Positions 1 to 8,313 are shown, counted from the stretch's first letter. The stretch is 64,000 nt of DNA from Planctomonas sp. JC2975 (GCF_012985205.1 NZ_JABEKS010000001.1:2294001-2358000), one strand, 5' to 3'. Notes: a model not told the origin generated them from the sequence alone. Program-made: numbers and translations.

Positions 1-321
1 GTCTCGGCGACGCTCGGCCATCTGGAAGGTGCCGCGTACGGCATCGAGGGCCTCTGCGCCATCGCGGCGGCGCGCGGGAACGCGGAGCGCGCCGGGATTC
101 TCGCGGGCGCAGCCCAGGAGCTGCGACAGAAGTCCGGCATGTACGACGCCCCGATGTTCGTCTACCACCCGCGATACCTCGCGCCGTTGCGCGAGGCCTT
201 CCCCGACCTCATGCACGACGCGGAGGAACGCGGCCGGCGGATGTCGGCCGCCGAGGTGATGCAGTTCGCCCTCGATGCCGAGCGCGGCGCTGCCGCCGCG
301 GCGAGGCTCAGCGCGCCGTAG
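1..321 (+). CDS. C-terminal end of a large ATPase/LuxR-type regulator (5' truncated by window edge)
   Basis: The reading frame is open from base 1 to a TAG at 319-321, so only the last 106 residues are present. The helical, Ala-rich text (GHLEGAAYGIEGLCAIAAARG, then a segment rich in Glu and Arg) resembles the TPR-like tail of actinobacterial LuxR/AfsR-type ATPase regulators, whose C-terminal repeats often contain the pattern LEGLAAVAAARGDAERAA. No helix-turn-helix follows the repeats, so this would be the type without a C-terminal LuxR domain, or the domain lies upstream. Its last 14 bases overlap the end of the convergent membrane-protein gene. The family is inferred from a short fragment. 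Confidence 0.55.
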   Translation, partial: VSATLGHLEGAAYGIEGLCAIAAARGNAERAGILAGAAQELRQKSGMYDAPMFVYHPRYLAPLREAFPDLMHDAEERGRRMSAAEVMQFALDAERGAAAAARLSAP

Positions 322-1012
322 CGGCGGGCCTCCGCCGAAGTATCGCGATGCCGACGGCGGCCAGCCACAGAGCGGCGATGCCGTTGAACATCGCGACGGC
401 GCCCCATCCGTTCGAGGCGTAGAACTCCGACGAGTTGTAGCCGAAGAACATCGACGGCACTCCTGCGAGGTGCAGCACGGCAACGGCGAACGACGACCAG
501 CCGACCCAGCGCGGAAGAGCCTGCGTGCGCAGGACCGCGTACCCGAATGCGAGTCCGAAGACGAACAGCATCAGGTGCGAGATCGATCCGTAGAGCAGGT
601 AGGTGGGCACGGTGCGGGTCGGATCGATCATCTCTGTTGCCTTGATCGCGCTGCCGCCTTCGAGCCCCTTGGCGACCATGTCGATGATCGTCCACGCAAC
701 CCCCGCGGTTCCGGCCACGGTTCCGAACCACTCGTAGCGTGCGTCGGCTCGCGCGATCAGGAACCGCACACCGGTCATGAAGACGAGGAAGAGCGTGAGC
801 GCCAGGAAGTTGAAGAGCGTGCGGGTGAGGATCAGCCCATCCGGCATGGGCGAGCCCGTCTCGACCCCGCATACGGCCGGATCGCAGGCCGGCACCACGA
901 AGTACAGCGGCAGCTCTGCCATCGCGAAGACGGCGCCGAGGATGGCGGAGATGCCGATCCAGCGGCGCGCGCTGTTCGGAAAGTGAATCTGTGTATGGGA
1001 TAAAGTGTTCAT
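308..1012 (-). CDS. Hypothetical integral membrane protein (DUF4386-like)
   Basis: The protein has 234 residues with about six hydrophobic segments (GISAILGAVFAMAELPLYF, then FLALTLFLVFMTGVRFLIA and four more), typical of the small DUF4386-like multipass proteins of actinobacteria. No catalytic motif is visible. I chose the ATG at 1012 over an in-frame GTG at 1021 because the latter lies inside a palindrome that looks like an operator. The gene is divergent from the TetR regulator that starts at 1072, which makes it the obvious regulatory target of that protein. Substrate and function are unknown. Confidence 0.7.
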   Translation of the reverse strand: MNTLSHTQIHFPNSARRWIGISAILGAVFAMAELPLYFVVPACDPAVCGVETGSPMPDGLILTRTLFNFLALTLFLVFMTGVRFLIARADARYEWFGTVAGTAGVAWTIIDMVAKGLEGGSAIKATEMIDPTRTVPTYLLYGSISHLMLFVFGLAFGYAVLRTQALPRWVGWSSFAVAVLHLAGVPSMFFGYNSSEFYASNGWGAVAMFNGIAALWLAAVGIAILRRRPAATAR

Positions 1013-1018
1013 ACCACG

Positions 1019-1038
1019 CACAGTAATTCATAACTGTG
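1019..1038. promoter_or_regulatory. Candidate TetR operator in divergent promoter
   Basis: Inverted repeat CACAGT-8 bp-ACTGTG lies in the AT-rich gap between the leftward membrane-protein gene and the rightward TetR gene. The position suits a TetR dimer controlling both genes. The arms are only 6 bp, so the call is tentative. Confidence 0.35.
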
Positions 1039-1071
1039 TAAGCCGTCTACTGTTTTCTCCAGAATCCTGAG

Positions 1072-1923
1072 ATGATGCCTGACATGGCGTCACGAATCGG
1101 AACCGGCGGCAGAGCGACGAGGGGATCGGAGCCGGCCGCTGGCTCTGGCCCGTCTGCGGATCCCCAAGCGCCTGCCGGCCCCGAAGCGATGGACCGCGCG
1201 GCGCTTCCGACGAGTCTCGCGGCGGCGTGGGGTGTCGTCGACGCCGAAGGCAGTCGAGGCCCGAAGCCGGCGCACAGCGTCGAGGAGATCGTCGCCGCGG
1301 CAACCGAACTGGCGGACGCCGACGGCATCGCTGCGGCATCGCTGCCCAAGGTCGCCGCGCGTGTCGGGGTCACGGCCAACGCCCTCTATCGCTATGTCAG
1401 CTCGAAGGACGAACTGATCGTGCTGGCGGCGGATGGAGCGTGGGGCGACCCGCCGACGCTGCCCGGCGGAGACTGGCGCGCCGCCGCTTCCGCCTGGTCG
1501 CACCGATTGTTCGAGCGGTTCCTCGCCCGCCCGTGGCTGCTGGACGTGCCGACGACCGTCCCCTTGACGCCGCACAACGCGGCGTGGCTGAACGCTCTGA
1601 TCGCGGCGCTCGCACCGACGGGCATGACGTCGAAGGAGCTGCTCAGCTGCGCGTATCTGCTGGACAGCCACGCGAGGTACGACGCGAATCTGCGGCGCAA
1701 CATCCCGACGCCCGCGGCGTTGCGCGGCTCCGGTCCCGAGCGACAGCGCACGGCGAATGCGGTGCGCTCGTTCCTCGACCTCCAACTGCGATCCCGTGGC
1801 CTGAACGCCGTCGCGGACGTGATGGACGATCCCGCCTTCCTCGCCGACAAGCCATCCATGGACGGTTTCGAATTCGGCCTTGCCCGAATCCTCGACGGGA
1901 TCTCCGCGCACGTCGCACGGTGA
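1072..1923 (+). CDS. TetR/AcrR family transcriptional regulator
   Basis: The protein has 283 residues. After a disordered N-terminal stretch of about 60 residues comes a TetR helix-turn-helix at roughly residues 65-115 (EEIVAAATELADADG, then VAARVGVTANALYRYVSSKD). The C-terminal half resembles the tetracycline-repressor-type ligand domain (TetR_C_1). It is probably a repressor responding to a small molecule. It is divergent from the membrane protein at 308-1012, with a palindrome between them. The N-terminal extension is unusually long, so a downstream start is possible; ATG 1072 and ATG 1084 are both usable. Confidence 0.85.
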   Translation: MMPDMASRIGTGGRATRGSEPAAGSGPSADPQAPAGPEAMDRAALPTSLAAAWGVVDAEGSRGPKPAHSVEEIVAAATELADADGIAAASLPKVAARVGVTANALYRYVSSKDELIVLAADGAWGDPPTLPGGDWRAAASAWSHRLFERFLARPWLLDVPTTVPLTPHNAAWLNALIAALAPTGMTSKELLSCAYLLDSHARYDANLRRNIPTPAALRGSGPERQRTANAVRSFLDLQLRSRGLNAVADVMDDPAFLADKPSMDGFEFGLARILDGISAHVAR

Positions 1924-1963
1924 TCCCGCGCGTTCGCCCATTGAAGCCTGAGCATCCGCCGAC

Positions 1964-1991
1964 CTAATGTGCACATGGCTGTGCAAGTTAG
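1964..1991. promoter_or_regulatory. Candidate autoregulatory TetR operator
   Basis: Imperfect 12+4+12 inverted repeat: left arm CTAATGTGCACA (1964-1975), right arm TGTGCAAGTTAG (1980-1991), 10 of 12 positions complementary. It abuts a TACACT -10 candidate (1992-1997) placed 6 bp before the ATG at 2004. A dimeric repressor here would occlude the promoter of its own operon. Confidence 0.55.
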
Positions 1992-2003
1992 TACACTGGA
2001 TGC

Positions 2004-2681
2004 ATGTCCACCGTCACCGAGGCATCCGCACGCGCCAGGGCTCCCCGCAGGGACGCCGCCGAGAACCGGTCCGCTCTGCTCGAAGCGGCCGTGCGCGTGC
2101 TCAATCGCGACATCGACGGGTCGCTCGAGACCATCGCCGCCGAGGCCGGGCTCAGCCGCCGGGCGGTCTACGGTCACTTCGCGACGCGTGACGACCTCGT
2201 GCGAGAGGTGCTCGTACGAGGAGCGGCGCGCATCGGGGCATCCATTCTGCCGATCGAGCATGCGGATGCCCGCATCGAGATCGCCCTCTACGGCGCGACC
2301 CTCTGGCGCGAGGTGCAGCACGCGAGCGTGACAGCCGAGTTCGCCGTGCGCGGCCCGCATCAGGAGCTGGTCGGACGCGCGCTGGAGCCGGCGCGGGCGA
2401 AGCTGCGCGCCACCGTGCGGCGCGGTGTACGCGAGGGGGTGCTGCGGCGAGACATCCGTGTCGATCCGCTCGCCAGGCTCATCGAACGAACCGCCATCGA
2501 CGTGCTCACGGAGGCCACGCACGCGGGTCTCAGCGACCGCGCGGGCCACGAACTCGTCATGATCACCACACTGAGCATCGCCGGCCTTGACTGGCGCGAC
2601 GCCGACGAGCTCGTCGCCACGGCGCCCGAACTCGCGTTCCATCGAGCCGCACGTGGCGCCGAAGGCGAGGTCGACGCATGA
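2004..2681 (+). CDS. TetR family regulator of the YhgE/Pip operon
   Basis: The protein has 225 residues with a TetR DNA-binding domain at about residues 17-65 (LLEAAVRVLNRD, then IAAEAGLSRRAVYGHFATRDDLVREV). The C-terminal domain is a generic all-helical ligand domain. It is the first gene of a tightly overlapping operon: its stop shares an ATGA with the degenerate ABC protein at 2678, which in turn overlaps the YhgE/Pip protein. No Shine-Dalgarno is visible and a -10-like TACACT lies 6 bp before the ATG, suggesting a leaderless transcript. It probably represses its own operon through the palindrome at 1964-1991. Confidence 0.88.
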   Translation: MSTVTEASARARAPRRDAAENRSALLEAAVRVLNRDIDGSLETIAAEAGLSRRAVYGHFATRDDLVREVLVRGAARIGASILPIEHADARIEIALYGATLWREVQHASVTAEFAVRGPHQELVGRALEPARAKLRATVRRGVREGVLRRDIRVDPLARLIERTAIDVLTEATHAGLSDRAGHELVMITTLSIAGLDWRDADELVATAPELAFHRAARGAEGEVDA

Positions 2682-3511
2682 GGATCTCGCTCAACGCCGT
2701 CGCGAAGCACCCTGCCCTGAACGCCGTCACACTCACCTACGGCACGGGCGAAGCCGTGCTCGCCCGTGCGGAGACCGAACAGCGCCCAACGGTCCTCGGC
2801 CTCATCGCCTCCGGTCGCATGAAGCCGGCAAGCGGCACCGTGCTGCTCGACGGCGAAGCGGATGCCGGTGCCGTCCGTCGCGCGATCGCCCTCGTCGACG
2901 CACCAGCCGTCAGCGACCCAGCGCCCAATGTCACGGTCGGTGGCGTTGCAGCGGAAGAGCTGATGTTCGCCGGGATGCCCTCCGGCCCACGCGCGGTCAA
3001 GCGCATCCTGGCGTCGCTCGGGCTGGCCGAGCACGCGCGGGACTCGATCGGACAGGTTCCGCCGCGGGTGCGCATCCGGCTGCTCGTCGAGCTCGCGCTG
3101 CTCCGCGACGGCGTTCGCGGCATCGTGCTCACGTCTCCCGACCGGCACGGCGGCGACCCCAATGCGTGGTGGCAACTGGCGCTCGAGGTGGCCGGCCGCG
3201 GATACGCCGTGCTCGTCATCGCCGGCGACGCCTCCGCCGCCGCGATCGCGGCCAGCTCGCTCGTCGCGCGCCTCGAGACGCCGTGGGAGGCGCCGGATCC
3301 CGACGACGACCCCACCCGCGACGACTCCGACTCGTCGCTGTACGACGACACAGCACTCTTCGACCTCCCCGACGTGATCACCCGGCCCGTGCCGGTGATG
3401 CGGAGGGATCCCGACATGCACACCCGCAGAGGCACCGACGATCCGGCGCCCGCTGCTGCGACGACCGATGCGCCCGTATCCGGCGACGCGTCCGAATCGA
3501 GTGACGAATGA
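2678..3511 (+). CDS. ABC-ATPase-like protein lacking catalytic motifs
   Basis: The 277-residue protein has the outline of an ABC ATPase: an opening strand, a turn at the Walker A position, then ASGRMKPASGTVLLDGEAD, which matches the usual GLLRPTSGTVRLDG segment. However, the Walker A glycine-lysine loop is replaced by AETEQRPT (about residues 30-37), the signature is IGQVPPRVRIRL instead of LSGGQ, and the Walker B aspartate-glutamate is replaced by VLTSPDR. It should not hydrolyse ATP. The C-terminal 70 residues are acidic and disordered. It lies between a TetR regulator and a YhgE/Pip membrane protein with 4-base overlaps on both sides, and probably acts as a structural partner of the latter. 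Confidence 0.72.
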   Translation: MRISLNAVAKHPALNAVTLTYGTGEAVLARAETEQRPTVLGLIASGRMKPASGTVLLDGEADAGAVRRAIALVDAPAVSDPAPNVTVGGVAAEELMFAGMPSGPRAVKRILASLGLAEHARDSIGQVPPRVRIRLLVELALLRDGVRGIVLTSPDRHGGDPNAWWQLALEVAGRGYAVLVIAGDASAAAIAASSLVARLETPWEAPDPDDDPTRDDSDSSLYDDTALFDLPDVITRPVPVMRRDPDMHTRRGTDDPAPAAATTDAPVSGDASESSDE

Positions 3512-5403
3512 AAGTCCCCCAGATGATCGCGGCCGAACTTCGCCGCCTCACCGCCAGCCGCATGGCCACCATCGCGCTCCTCGCGCTGATGTGCGTTCCG
3601 GTCATCTACGGCGCCCTCTATCTCTGGGCCAACCAGAACCCGTACGCGAAGCTGGACCAGATTCCGGCAGCGATCGTCGTCTCCGACACGGGTACGACCG
3701 TCGACGGCAAGAGCGTGAACTACGGGCAGAAGGTCGCCGACCAGCTCGTGGAGGACGGCACGTTCGACTGGCATGCCGTCTCCGCCACGACGGCGGCGAA
3801 GGGCCTGAACAACCAGAAGTACGACTTCGCGATCACGCTCCCCTCCGACTTCTCCCGGCAGCTGGCGAGCGCGTCGACGACCACGCCGCAGAAGGCAACC
3901 GTCACGCTCACCACGAACGACACGAACAGCTATCTCGCGTCCACGATCGGGCAGCAGGCGGCGCAGACCATCAAGGCGTCGATCGTGCAGGAGGTCAATC
4001 ACGAGGCGGCGAGCCGGTTCCTGCTGGCCCTGGCGGACATCCGTTCGAGCCTCTCCGACGCAGCGGATGCCGCTCGGCAACTCGCAGACGGCGCCGCGAC
4101 AGCGCACACCGGGGCCGCCACGCTGGCGGACGGCACGGCGCAGCTGACCTCGGGGTCGGCCTCGCTCCGTGACGGCCTCAACACGCTGGCCACCCAGACA
4201 TCCGACCTGCCGTCGCAGACCGCGCAGCTCGCGAACGGCGCCCAGCAGGTGGCCGCCGGTAACGAGAAGGTCGCGGCCGTCGCCGATCAGGCGGGATCCC
4301 TCGCGCAGCAGGCGGCGGATGCCGTGCCCTCCGTTCGTGCCCAAATCATCGCCGACCTTCAGGCGAAGGGCGTCGACCAGGCGACGATCGACCAGGTGAT
4401 GGCCCAGCTCGATCAGCTCGGCACGAAGGTGACCGACGGCAACCAGCAGGTGCAGACCGCCGTCGGCCAGCTCGACCAGCTTTCGAGCGGATCGCAACAG
4501 TTGGCGGCTGGGGCGTCGCAACTGGCGGCATCCGCTCCCGCACTCAGCGGCGGCATCCAGCAGGCGGCGAGCGGTGCGTCGCAGCTCGCGGACGGATCCG
4601 CCCAAGCCGCGACGGGCGCAGCCTCGCTGCGCGACGGCCTGAGCACGCTCGCCGACGGCACATCGAAGCTGCAGGACGGGCTGGATGCCGGAGTGCAGCA
4701 GATCCCGGCGACCACTGCATCCGAGCGCGCGGCGCAGGCGAAGACCATCGCCGACCCGGTGGCGCTGAAGAACTCGAAGGAGGCGAGCGCCGGCACCTAT
4801 GGCGCCGGTCTCGCGCCCTTCTTCATCGCACTGTCCGCATGGATCGGCATCTACGCGCTCTTCCTCATCGTGAAGCCCGTGTCGCGTCGCGCGATCACCG
4901 CGCTGCGCACTCCGCTGCGGGTCACGCTCGCCGGGTGGCTCACGCCGGCACTGCTGGGAATCATCCAGATGATCGGGCTGTACGCGATCGTCGCTGGTGC
5001 GCTGCACTTCGGCGTCAGCAACCCGTTCGCGACGTTCGGGCTCATGGCGCTCGCGTCAGTGACGTTCGCGTCGATCATCCTCGCGCTCAACGTCTGGCTG
5101 GGCAGCGTCGGGCAGTTCCTCGGCCTCGTGCTCATGGTGCTGCAACTGGTGACCGCAGGCGGGACCTTCCCGTGGCAGACGCTGCCGGGGCCGCTCGCCG
5201 CGCTGCATCACGCGCTGCCGATGTCGTATGCCGTCGACGGCATACGACAGACGATGTACGGCGGCAACGCGAGCCTCGCGGTCGGCGACGCGCTGTTCCT
5301 GCTGGCCTGGCTCGCGGTGGCGCTCGTGCTCACGGCCATCGGCGTGATCCGGATGACGCACCGCCGCACCCTGCGCGACCTGCAGCCCAGCCTGATCGGC
5401 TGA
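3508..5403 (+). CDS. YhgE/Pip family ABC-2-like membrane protein
   Basis: The 631-residue protein has one N-terminal transmembrane helix (about residues 20-40, ATIALLALMCVPVIYGALYL) followed by the YPKLDQIPAAIVVSDTG-like motif of YhgE/Pip proteins. A long extracellular region of repeated ADG-type heptads (LADGAATAHTGAATLADGT and similar) comes next, then five or six C-terminal transmembrane helices resembling an ABC-2 permease. The family includes phage-infection proteins and ESX/type-VII-associated membrane proteins. It is translationally coupled (ATGA) to the preceding ABC-like protein. Its role may be export or envelope-related; the substrate is unknown. Confidence 0.88.
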   Translation: MKVPQMIAAELRRLTASRMATIALLALMCVPVIYGALYLWANQNPYAKLDQIPAAIVVSDTGTTVDGKSVNYGQKVADQLVEDGTFDWHAVSATTAAKGLNNQKYDFAITLPSDFSRQLASASTTTPQKATVTLTTNDTNSYLASTIGQQAAQTIKASIVQEVNHEAASRFLLALADIRSSLSDAADAARQLADGAATAHTGAATLADGTAQLTSGSASLRDGLNTLATQTSDLPSQTAQLANGAQQVAAGNEKVAAVADQAGSLAQQAADAVPSVRAQIIADLQAKGVDQATIDQVMAQLDQLGTKVTDGNQQVQTAVGQLDQLSSGSQQLAAGASQLAASAPALSGGIQQAASGASQLADGSAQAATGAASLRDGLSTLADGTSKLQDGLDAGVQQIPATTASERAAQAKTIADPVALKNSKEASAGTYGAGLAPFFIALSAWIGIYALFLIVKPVSRRAITALRTPLRVTLAGWLTPALLGIIQMIGLYAIVAGALHFGVSNPFATFGLMALASVTFASIILALNVWLGSVGQFLGLVLMVLQLVTAGGTFPWQTLPGPLAALHHALPMSYAVDGIRQTMYGGNASLAVGDALFLLAWLAVALVLTAIGVIRMTHRRTLRDLQPSLIG

Positions 5404-5511
5404 GCCGGACCGCGGCTCACGACGCGCGACGTCAAGGACCGCGTCCCGCCAACCCGAAACGTCGAATCATGCGACGCCGGAGGGATGGGGACCACGCTTT
5501 CTGACGTTTCG
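5402..5511. terminator. Intergenic hairpins after the YhgE/Pip gene
   Basis: A small hairpin (GAGCCG/CGGCTC, 5402-5418) starts inside the stop codon. Further on, CGAAACGTC (5455-5463) pairs with GACGTTTCG (5503-5511) across a 39-base loop. The second stem shares its sequence with the flank of the terminator at 35768-35823. No T-tract is present. The remaining bases to 5600 show no gene. Confidence 0.35.
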
Positions 5512-5614
5512 AGCCCGCGCGTCACGCGAGCTTTCGCAGACCGAGCGAGATGGCGGCGACATCCGCGTACGGACGATGGTGGCCCCGCGGGGCGCGTCAC
5601 GTTAGCGTGGCCCG

Positions 5615-6394
5615 ATGAGATTCGACGACAGAGTGGCCGTCGTGAGCGGCGGCGCGAACGGGATCGGCTGGGCGACGGTGGAACGGCTCCTCGACGAGGG
5701 GGGTCGCGTCGCGATCCTCGACCGTGAGCCGGAGGCCGCCGCTGCGAAGGTGACGGAACGCACGGAACGGGATGCGACCACGTCGGACCGCGCGGCCGTG
5801 TTCGAGTGCGACGTGATGGATGCGGCATCCGTCGACCGCGCCGTCTCCGGGGCGCTCGACCGGTTCGGACGCATCGACGTGCTGGCGGCCGTCGCAGGCG
5901 GCGACCACTTCGTCGACGACGAGCTGGACGAGGATCACTGGAACGAGATCGTCAGTCTCAATCTGCACGGGCCGGTGCGTCTCATCCGTGCGTGCAGGCA
6001 AGCGCTCATCACCTCGCGGGGCGCCATCGTCATGGTGGGCTCGGTGAACGGCGTCGCTGCGTACGGTGAGCCGGCATACGGGTCAGCCAAGGCCGGCCTC
6101 ACGCTGCTGGCCAAGAACCTCGCCGTCGACCTCGGGCCGGCGGGTGTGCGCATCAATGTCGTGGCACCCGGCACAGTCCGCACGCGAGTGTGGGAAGGGC
6201 AGGGCGGACCGGATCGGCTGGCCCCGCTCTATCCGCTCGGCCGTGTCGGCGAACCAGCCGACATCGCATCGGCCATAGCGTTCCTCGCCTCCGACGACGC
6301 GTCATGGATCACGGGGGTCACCCTCCCGGTCGACGGCGGCTCCCTCGCCGGCCCGCTCGTCGTGATGGACCACCTGCTGGGCTCCCAGGAGTGA
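5615..6394 (+). CDS. SDR family NAD(P)-dependent oxidoreductase
   Basis: A 259-residue classical short-chain dehydrogenase/reductase. The nucleotide-binding GGANGIG is at residues 12-18, catalytic Ser at 143 (VGSVNG) and the YxxxK pair at Tyr155/Lys159 (YGSAK). The C-terminus carries the usual ITGVTLPVDGG segment. All catalytic residues are present, so it should be an active oxidoreductase. The substrate cannot be told from sequence. It appears monocistronic, with a GTTAGCGT -10-like box about 8 bp before the ATG and no ribosome-binding site, suggesting a leaderless mRNA. Confidence 0.85.
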   Translation: MRFDDRVAVVSGGANGIGWATVERLLDEGGRVAILDREPEAAAAKVTERTERDATTSDRAAVFECDVMDAASVDRAVSGALDRFGRIDVLAAVAGGDHFVDDELDEDHWNEIVSLNLHGPVRLIRACRQALITSRGAIVMVGSVNGVAAYGEPAYGSAKAGLTLLAKNLAVDLGPAGVRINVVAPGTVRTRVWEGQGGPDRLAPLYPLGRVGEPADIASAIAFLASDDASWITGVTLPVDGGSLAGPLVVMDHLLGSQE

Positions 6395-6477
6395 GCCGCG
6401 TGGATGGGTCGGACGCGGACGCTGCCTGAGCTGCTCGCCGAACCCACAACGTCGGCAGCCGTCGATAGTGTGGCCGC

Positions 6478-7329
6478 GTGACGGCATCACATCGGGCGAG
6501 CGCCGACCTCAGAATCCTGCACATCAGCGACACGCACCTGTACGGCGACGGCACGCTGCACTACGGCATCGTCGACACGACGGCCGCGCTCGAGCGGGTA
6601 CTGGCCGCCGCATCCGAGGTGGTCGGCATCGATGCCGTCGTGCTCTCCGGAGATCTCAGCGAGGACGGCACCACGGCCTCGTACGAGAAGCTGCGCGACC
6701 TCGTTGCGCCCTGGGCGGCCGAACGCGGGGCGGAGGCGGTGTACGCGATGGGCAACCACGACCATCCGGATGCATTCGCCGAGGTCCTCGGCGACCGCAC
6801 CCGGGTGCACACGCTCGGCCACCACCGCATCGTCACACTCGACTCGTCGGTGCCCGGCGCCGCATACGGATCTCTGGATGCCGCCCAGCTCTCCTGGCTC
6901 GAGGGCGTGCTGGCCGAGCCGGTCGATCTCGGAACGGTGGTGGTCGTCCACCATCCGCCGACCCGCGCCGTCACCCCGCTGCTGCGCCGCCTCGAGCTCG
7001 ATGATCCGCACGCCCTCCTCGGGGTGCTGGACGGCAGCGACGCGCGGCTTGTGCTCAGCGGGCACTACCACCATCCGCTCGTCACGCTGGAGCGCGGGAT
7101 CCCGATCGTCGTGGCGCCCGGAGTGACGAACACGTCCGATGTGACCACACCAGACGACATCGAGCGGGCGCGGGTGGGCGCCGGATTCGCGCTCGTCGAT
7201 CTGCCGGCATCCGGTGCACCGAGGGTCTCCGTGGTGCGGGCGCCGAGCGCCCAGGATGGCGAGCTGGTGTTCGAGCTCGATGCCGACGGTATCCGCCAGA
7301 TCGCGGAATCGTTCGGGCGGTCGGAGTGA
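6478..7329 (+). CDS. Metallophosphoesterase (CpdA/Icc-like)
   Basis: A 283-residue calcineurin-like phosphoesterase. The metal-binding motifs are in order: DTH at Asp18/His20, GD at Asp59 (VVLSGDLSEDG), GNHDH at about 92-96, HHPPT in the middle and GHYHH near residue 190. This layout matches class III cyclic nucleotide phosphodiesterases (Icc/CpdA) and related DNA-repair-linked phosphoesterases. The GTG start at 6478 follows a GATAGTGT -10-like box by about 8 bp, with no Shine-Dalgarno. The cyclic-nucleotide role is by family resemblance only. Confidence 0.82.
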   Translation: MTASHRASADLRILHISDTHLYGDGTLHYGIVDTTAALERVLAAASEVVGIDAVVLSGDLSEDGTTASYEKLRDLVAPWAAERGAEAVYAMGNHDHPDAFAEVLGDRTRVHTLGHHRIVTLDSSVPGAAYGSLDAAQLSWLEGVLAEPVDLGTVVVVHHPPTRAVTPLLRRLELDDPHALLGVLDGSDARLVLSGHYHHPLVTLERGIPIVVAPGVTNTSDVTTPDDIERARVGAGFALVDLPASGAPRVSVVRAPSAQDGELVFELDADGIRQIAESFGRSE

Positions 7330-7437
7330 GCGGTCGCCATTCTTCCGGCTCGCGTAGGCCGTTGGTCACGAAAGCGCTGCCTGCCTTGTCGATATGAGTG
7401 GTAGCACGTGCGTGCCACCGAGGGAGGAAGGGAATCG

Positions 7438-8193
7438 ATGAGAATCGCTGTCGCGGGCGGAACCGGGACCGTCGGACTACACGTGGTGGAGGCGCTGAAG
7501 GTTCACGGTCACGAGCCCGTCGTGCTCTCCAGAGCCACCGGGATCGACCTCGCCGCCGGGACCGGCATCGATGAGGCGCTGCGCGGAACGGATGCCGTCA
7601 TCGACGTCACCTCGACCGGATCCCAGTCCGCGAAAGCCGGCGTCGCCTTCTTCGGCTCGGTGACCCGCAACCTGCTGGCCGCCGAGAGGCGCGCGGGCAT
7701 CGGCCATCACATCGCGCTCTCGATCATCGGCGCAGCGAAGATGGACGCCGGATACTACGCGGGCAAGGCGGCGCAGGAGCGCATTCTCATGGCGCTGCCC
7801 GGTGGATGGAGCATCCTGCGGGCGGCGCAGTTCCACGAGTTCGCTCAGCAGATGGCCACCCGCATGCGGTTAGCAGGGGTGCACGCGGCGCCCGTGATGA
7901 ACTGCCAGCCGGTCGCGGCATCCGAGGTGGGTGAGGCACTCGCCGAGATCGCCGTCGCGGCGCCGCGCGGTTTGGACACCGACCTCGCCGGGCCGCGAGA
8001 AGAGAAGATGACCGACATGGTGCGCGAGTACCTCAGGGCCGTCGGCGACAAGGGCCCCGTGATCAACGTCTCCCTGCCCGGCGCGTTCGGCCGAGGGCTC
8101 CGAGACGGCTCGATCCTTCCCGGGCCGGATGCCCGCCTCGGCACGCAGACGTTCGCCGAGTGGATCGCGGTACAGGCATCGGCCAAGGTCTGA
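7438..8193 (+). CDS. NAD(P)H-binding (atypical SDR) protein
   Basis: A 251-residue protein of the NmrA-like/atypical SDR group. It opens with the Rossmann motif IAVAGGTGTVGLHVVEAL (residues 3-20), continues with a DVTSTGS strand and lacks a clear YxxxK, as in the sugar-epimerase-like members. I chose ATG 7438, which follows a strong GGGAGGAAGGGA ribosome-binding site, over an upstream in-frame GTG at 7408. It is probably a soluble flavin- or NADP-binding oxidoreductase or sensor; the substrate is unknown. Confidence 0.8.
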   Translation: MRIAVAGGTGTVGLHVVEALKVHGHEPVVLSRATGIDLAAGTGIDEALRGTDAVIDVTSTGSQSAKAGVAFFGSVTRNLLAAERRAGIGHHIALSIIGAAKMDAGYYAGKAAQERILMALPGGWSILRAAQFHEFAQQMATRMRLAGVHAAPVMNCQPVAASEVGEALAEIAVAAPRGLDTDLAGPREEKMTDMVREYLRAVGDKGPVINVSLPGAFGRGLRDGSILPGPDARLGTQTFAEWIAVQASAKV

Positions 8194-8201
8194 CGCTCCG
8201 G

Positions 8202-8313
8202 GCGTCGCGGCGGAGGTCGCCTGAGGTCTCAGGCAGCCGACGGCCGAGACGGCGGTCGGCGCTTCCGTCGCGGGAAAAAGCCAGAAATGGCCTCCTCTTT
8301 CAGCTCCAGCGCG
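8202..8313 (-). repeat. Dispersed palindromic element, copy E1 (3' of trmH)
   Basis: Read on the minus strand this 112-bp element matches the 111-bp element at 19258-19368 over its whole length, by eye about four-fifths identical. Shared blocks include CGCGCTGGAGCT, GGAGGCCATTTCTGGC, AGCGCCGACCG and CTCCGCCGCGACGC. Its first hairpin (GCCA-TTTC-TGGC followed by TTTTT) would serve as an intrinsic terminator for the TrmH gene, whose stop codon it contains. Confidence 0.75.
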
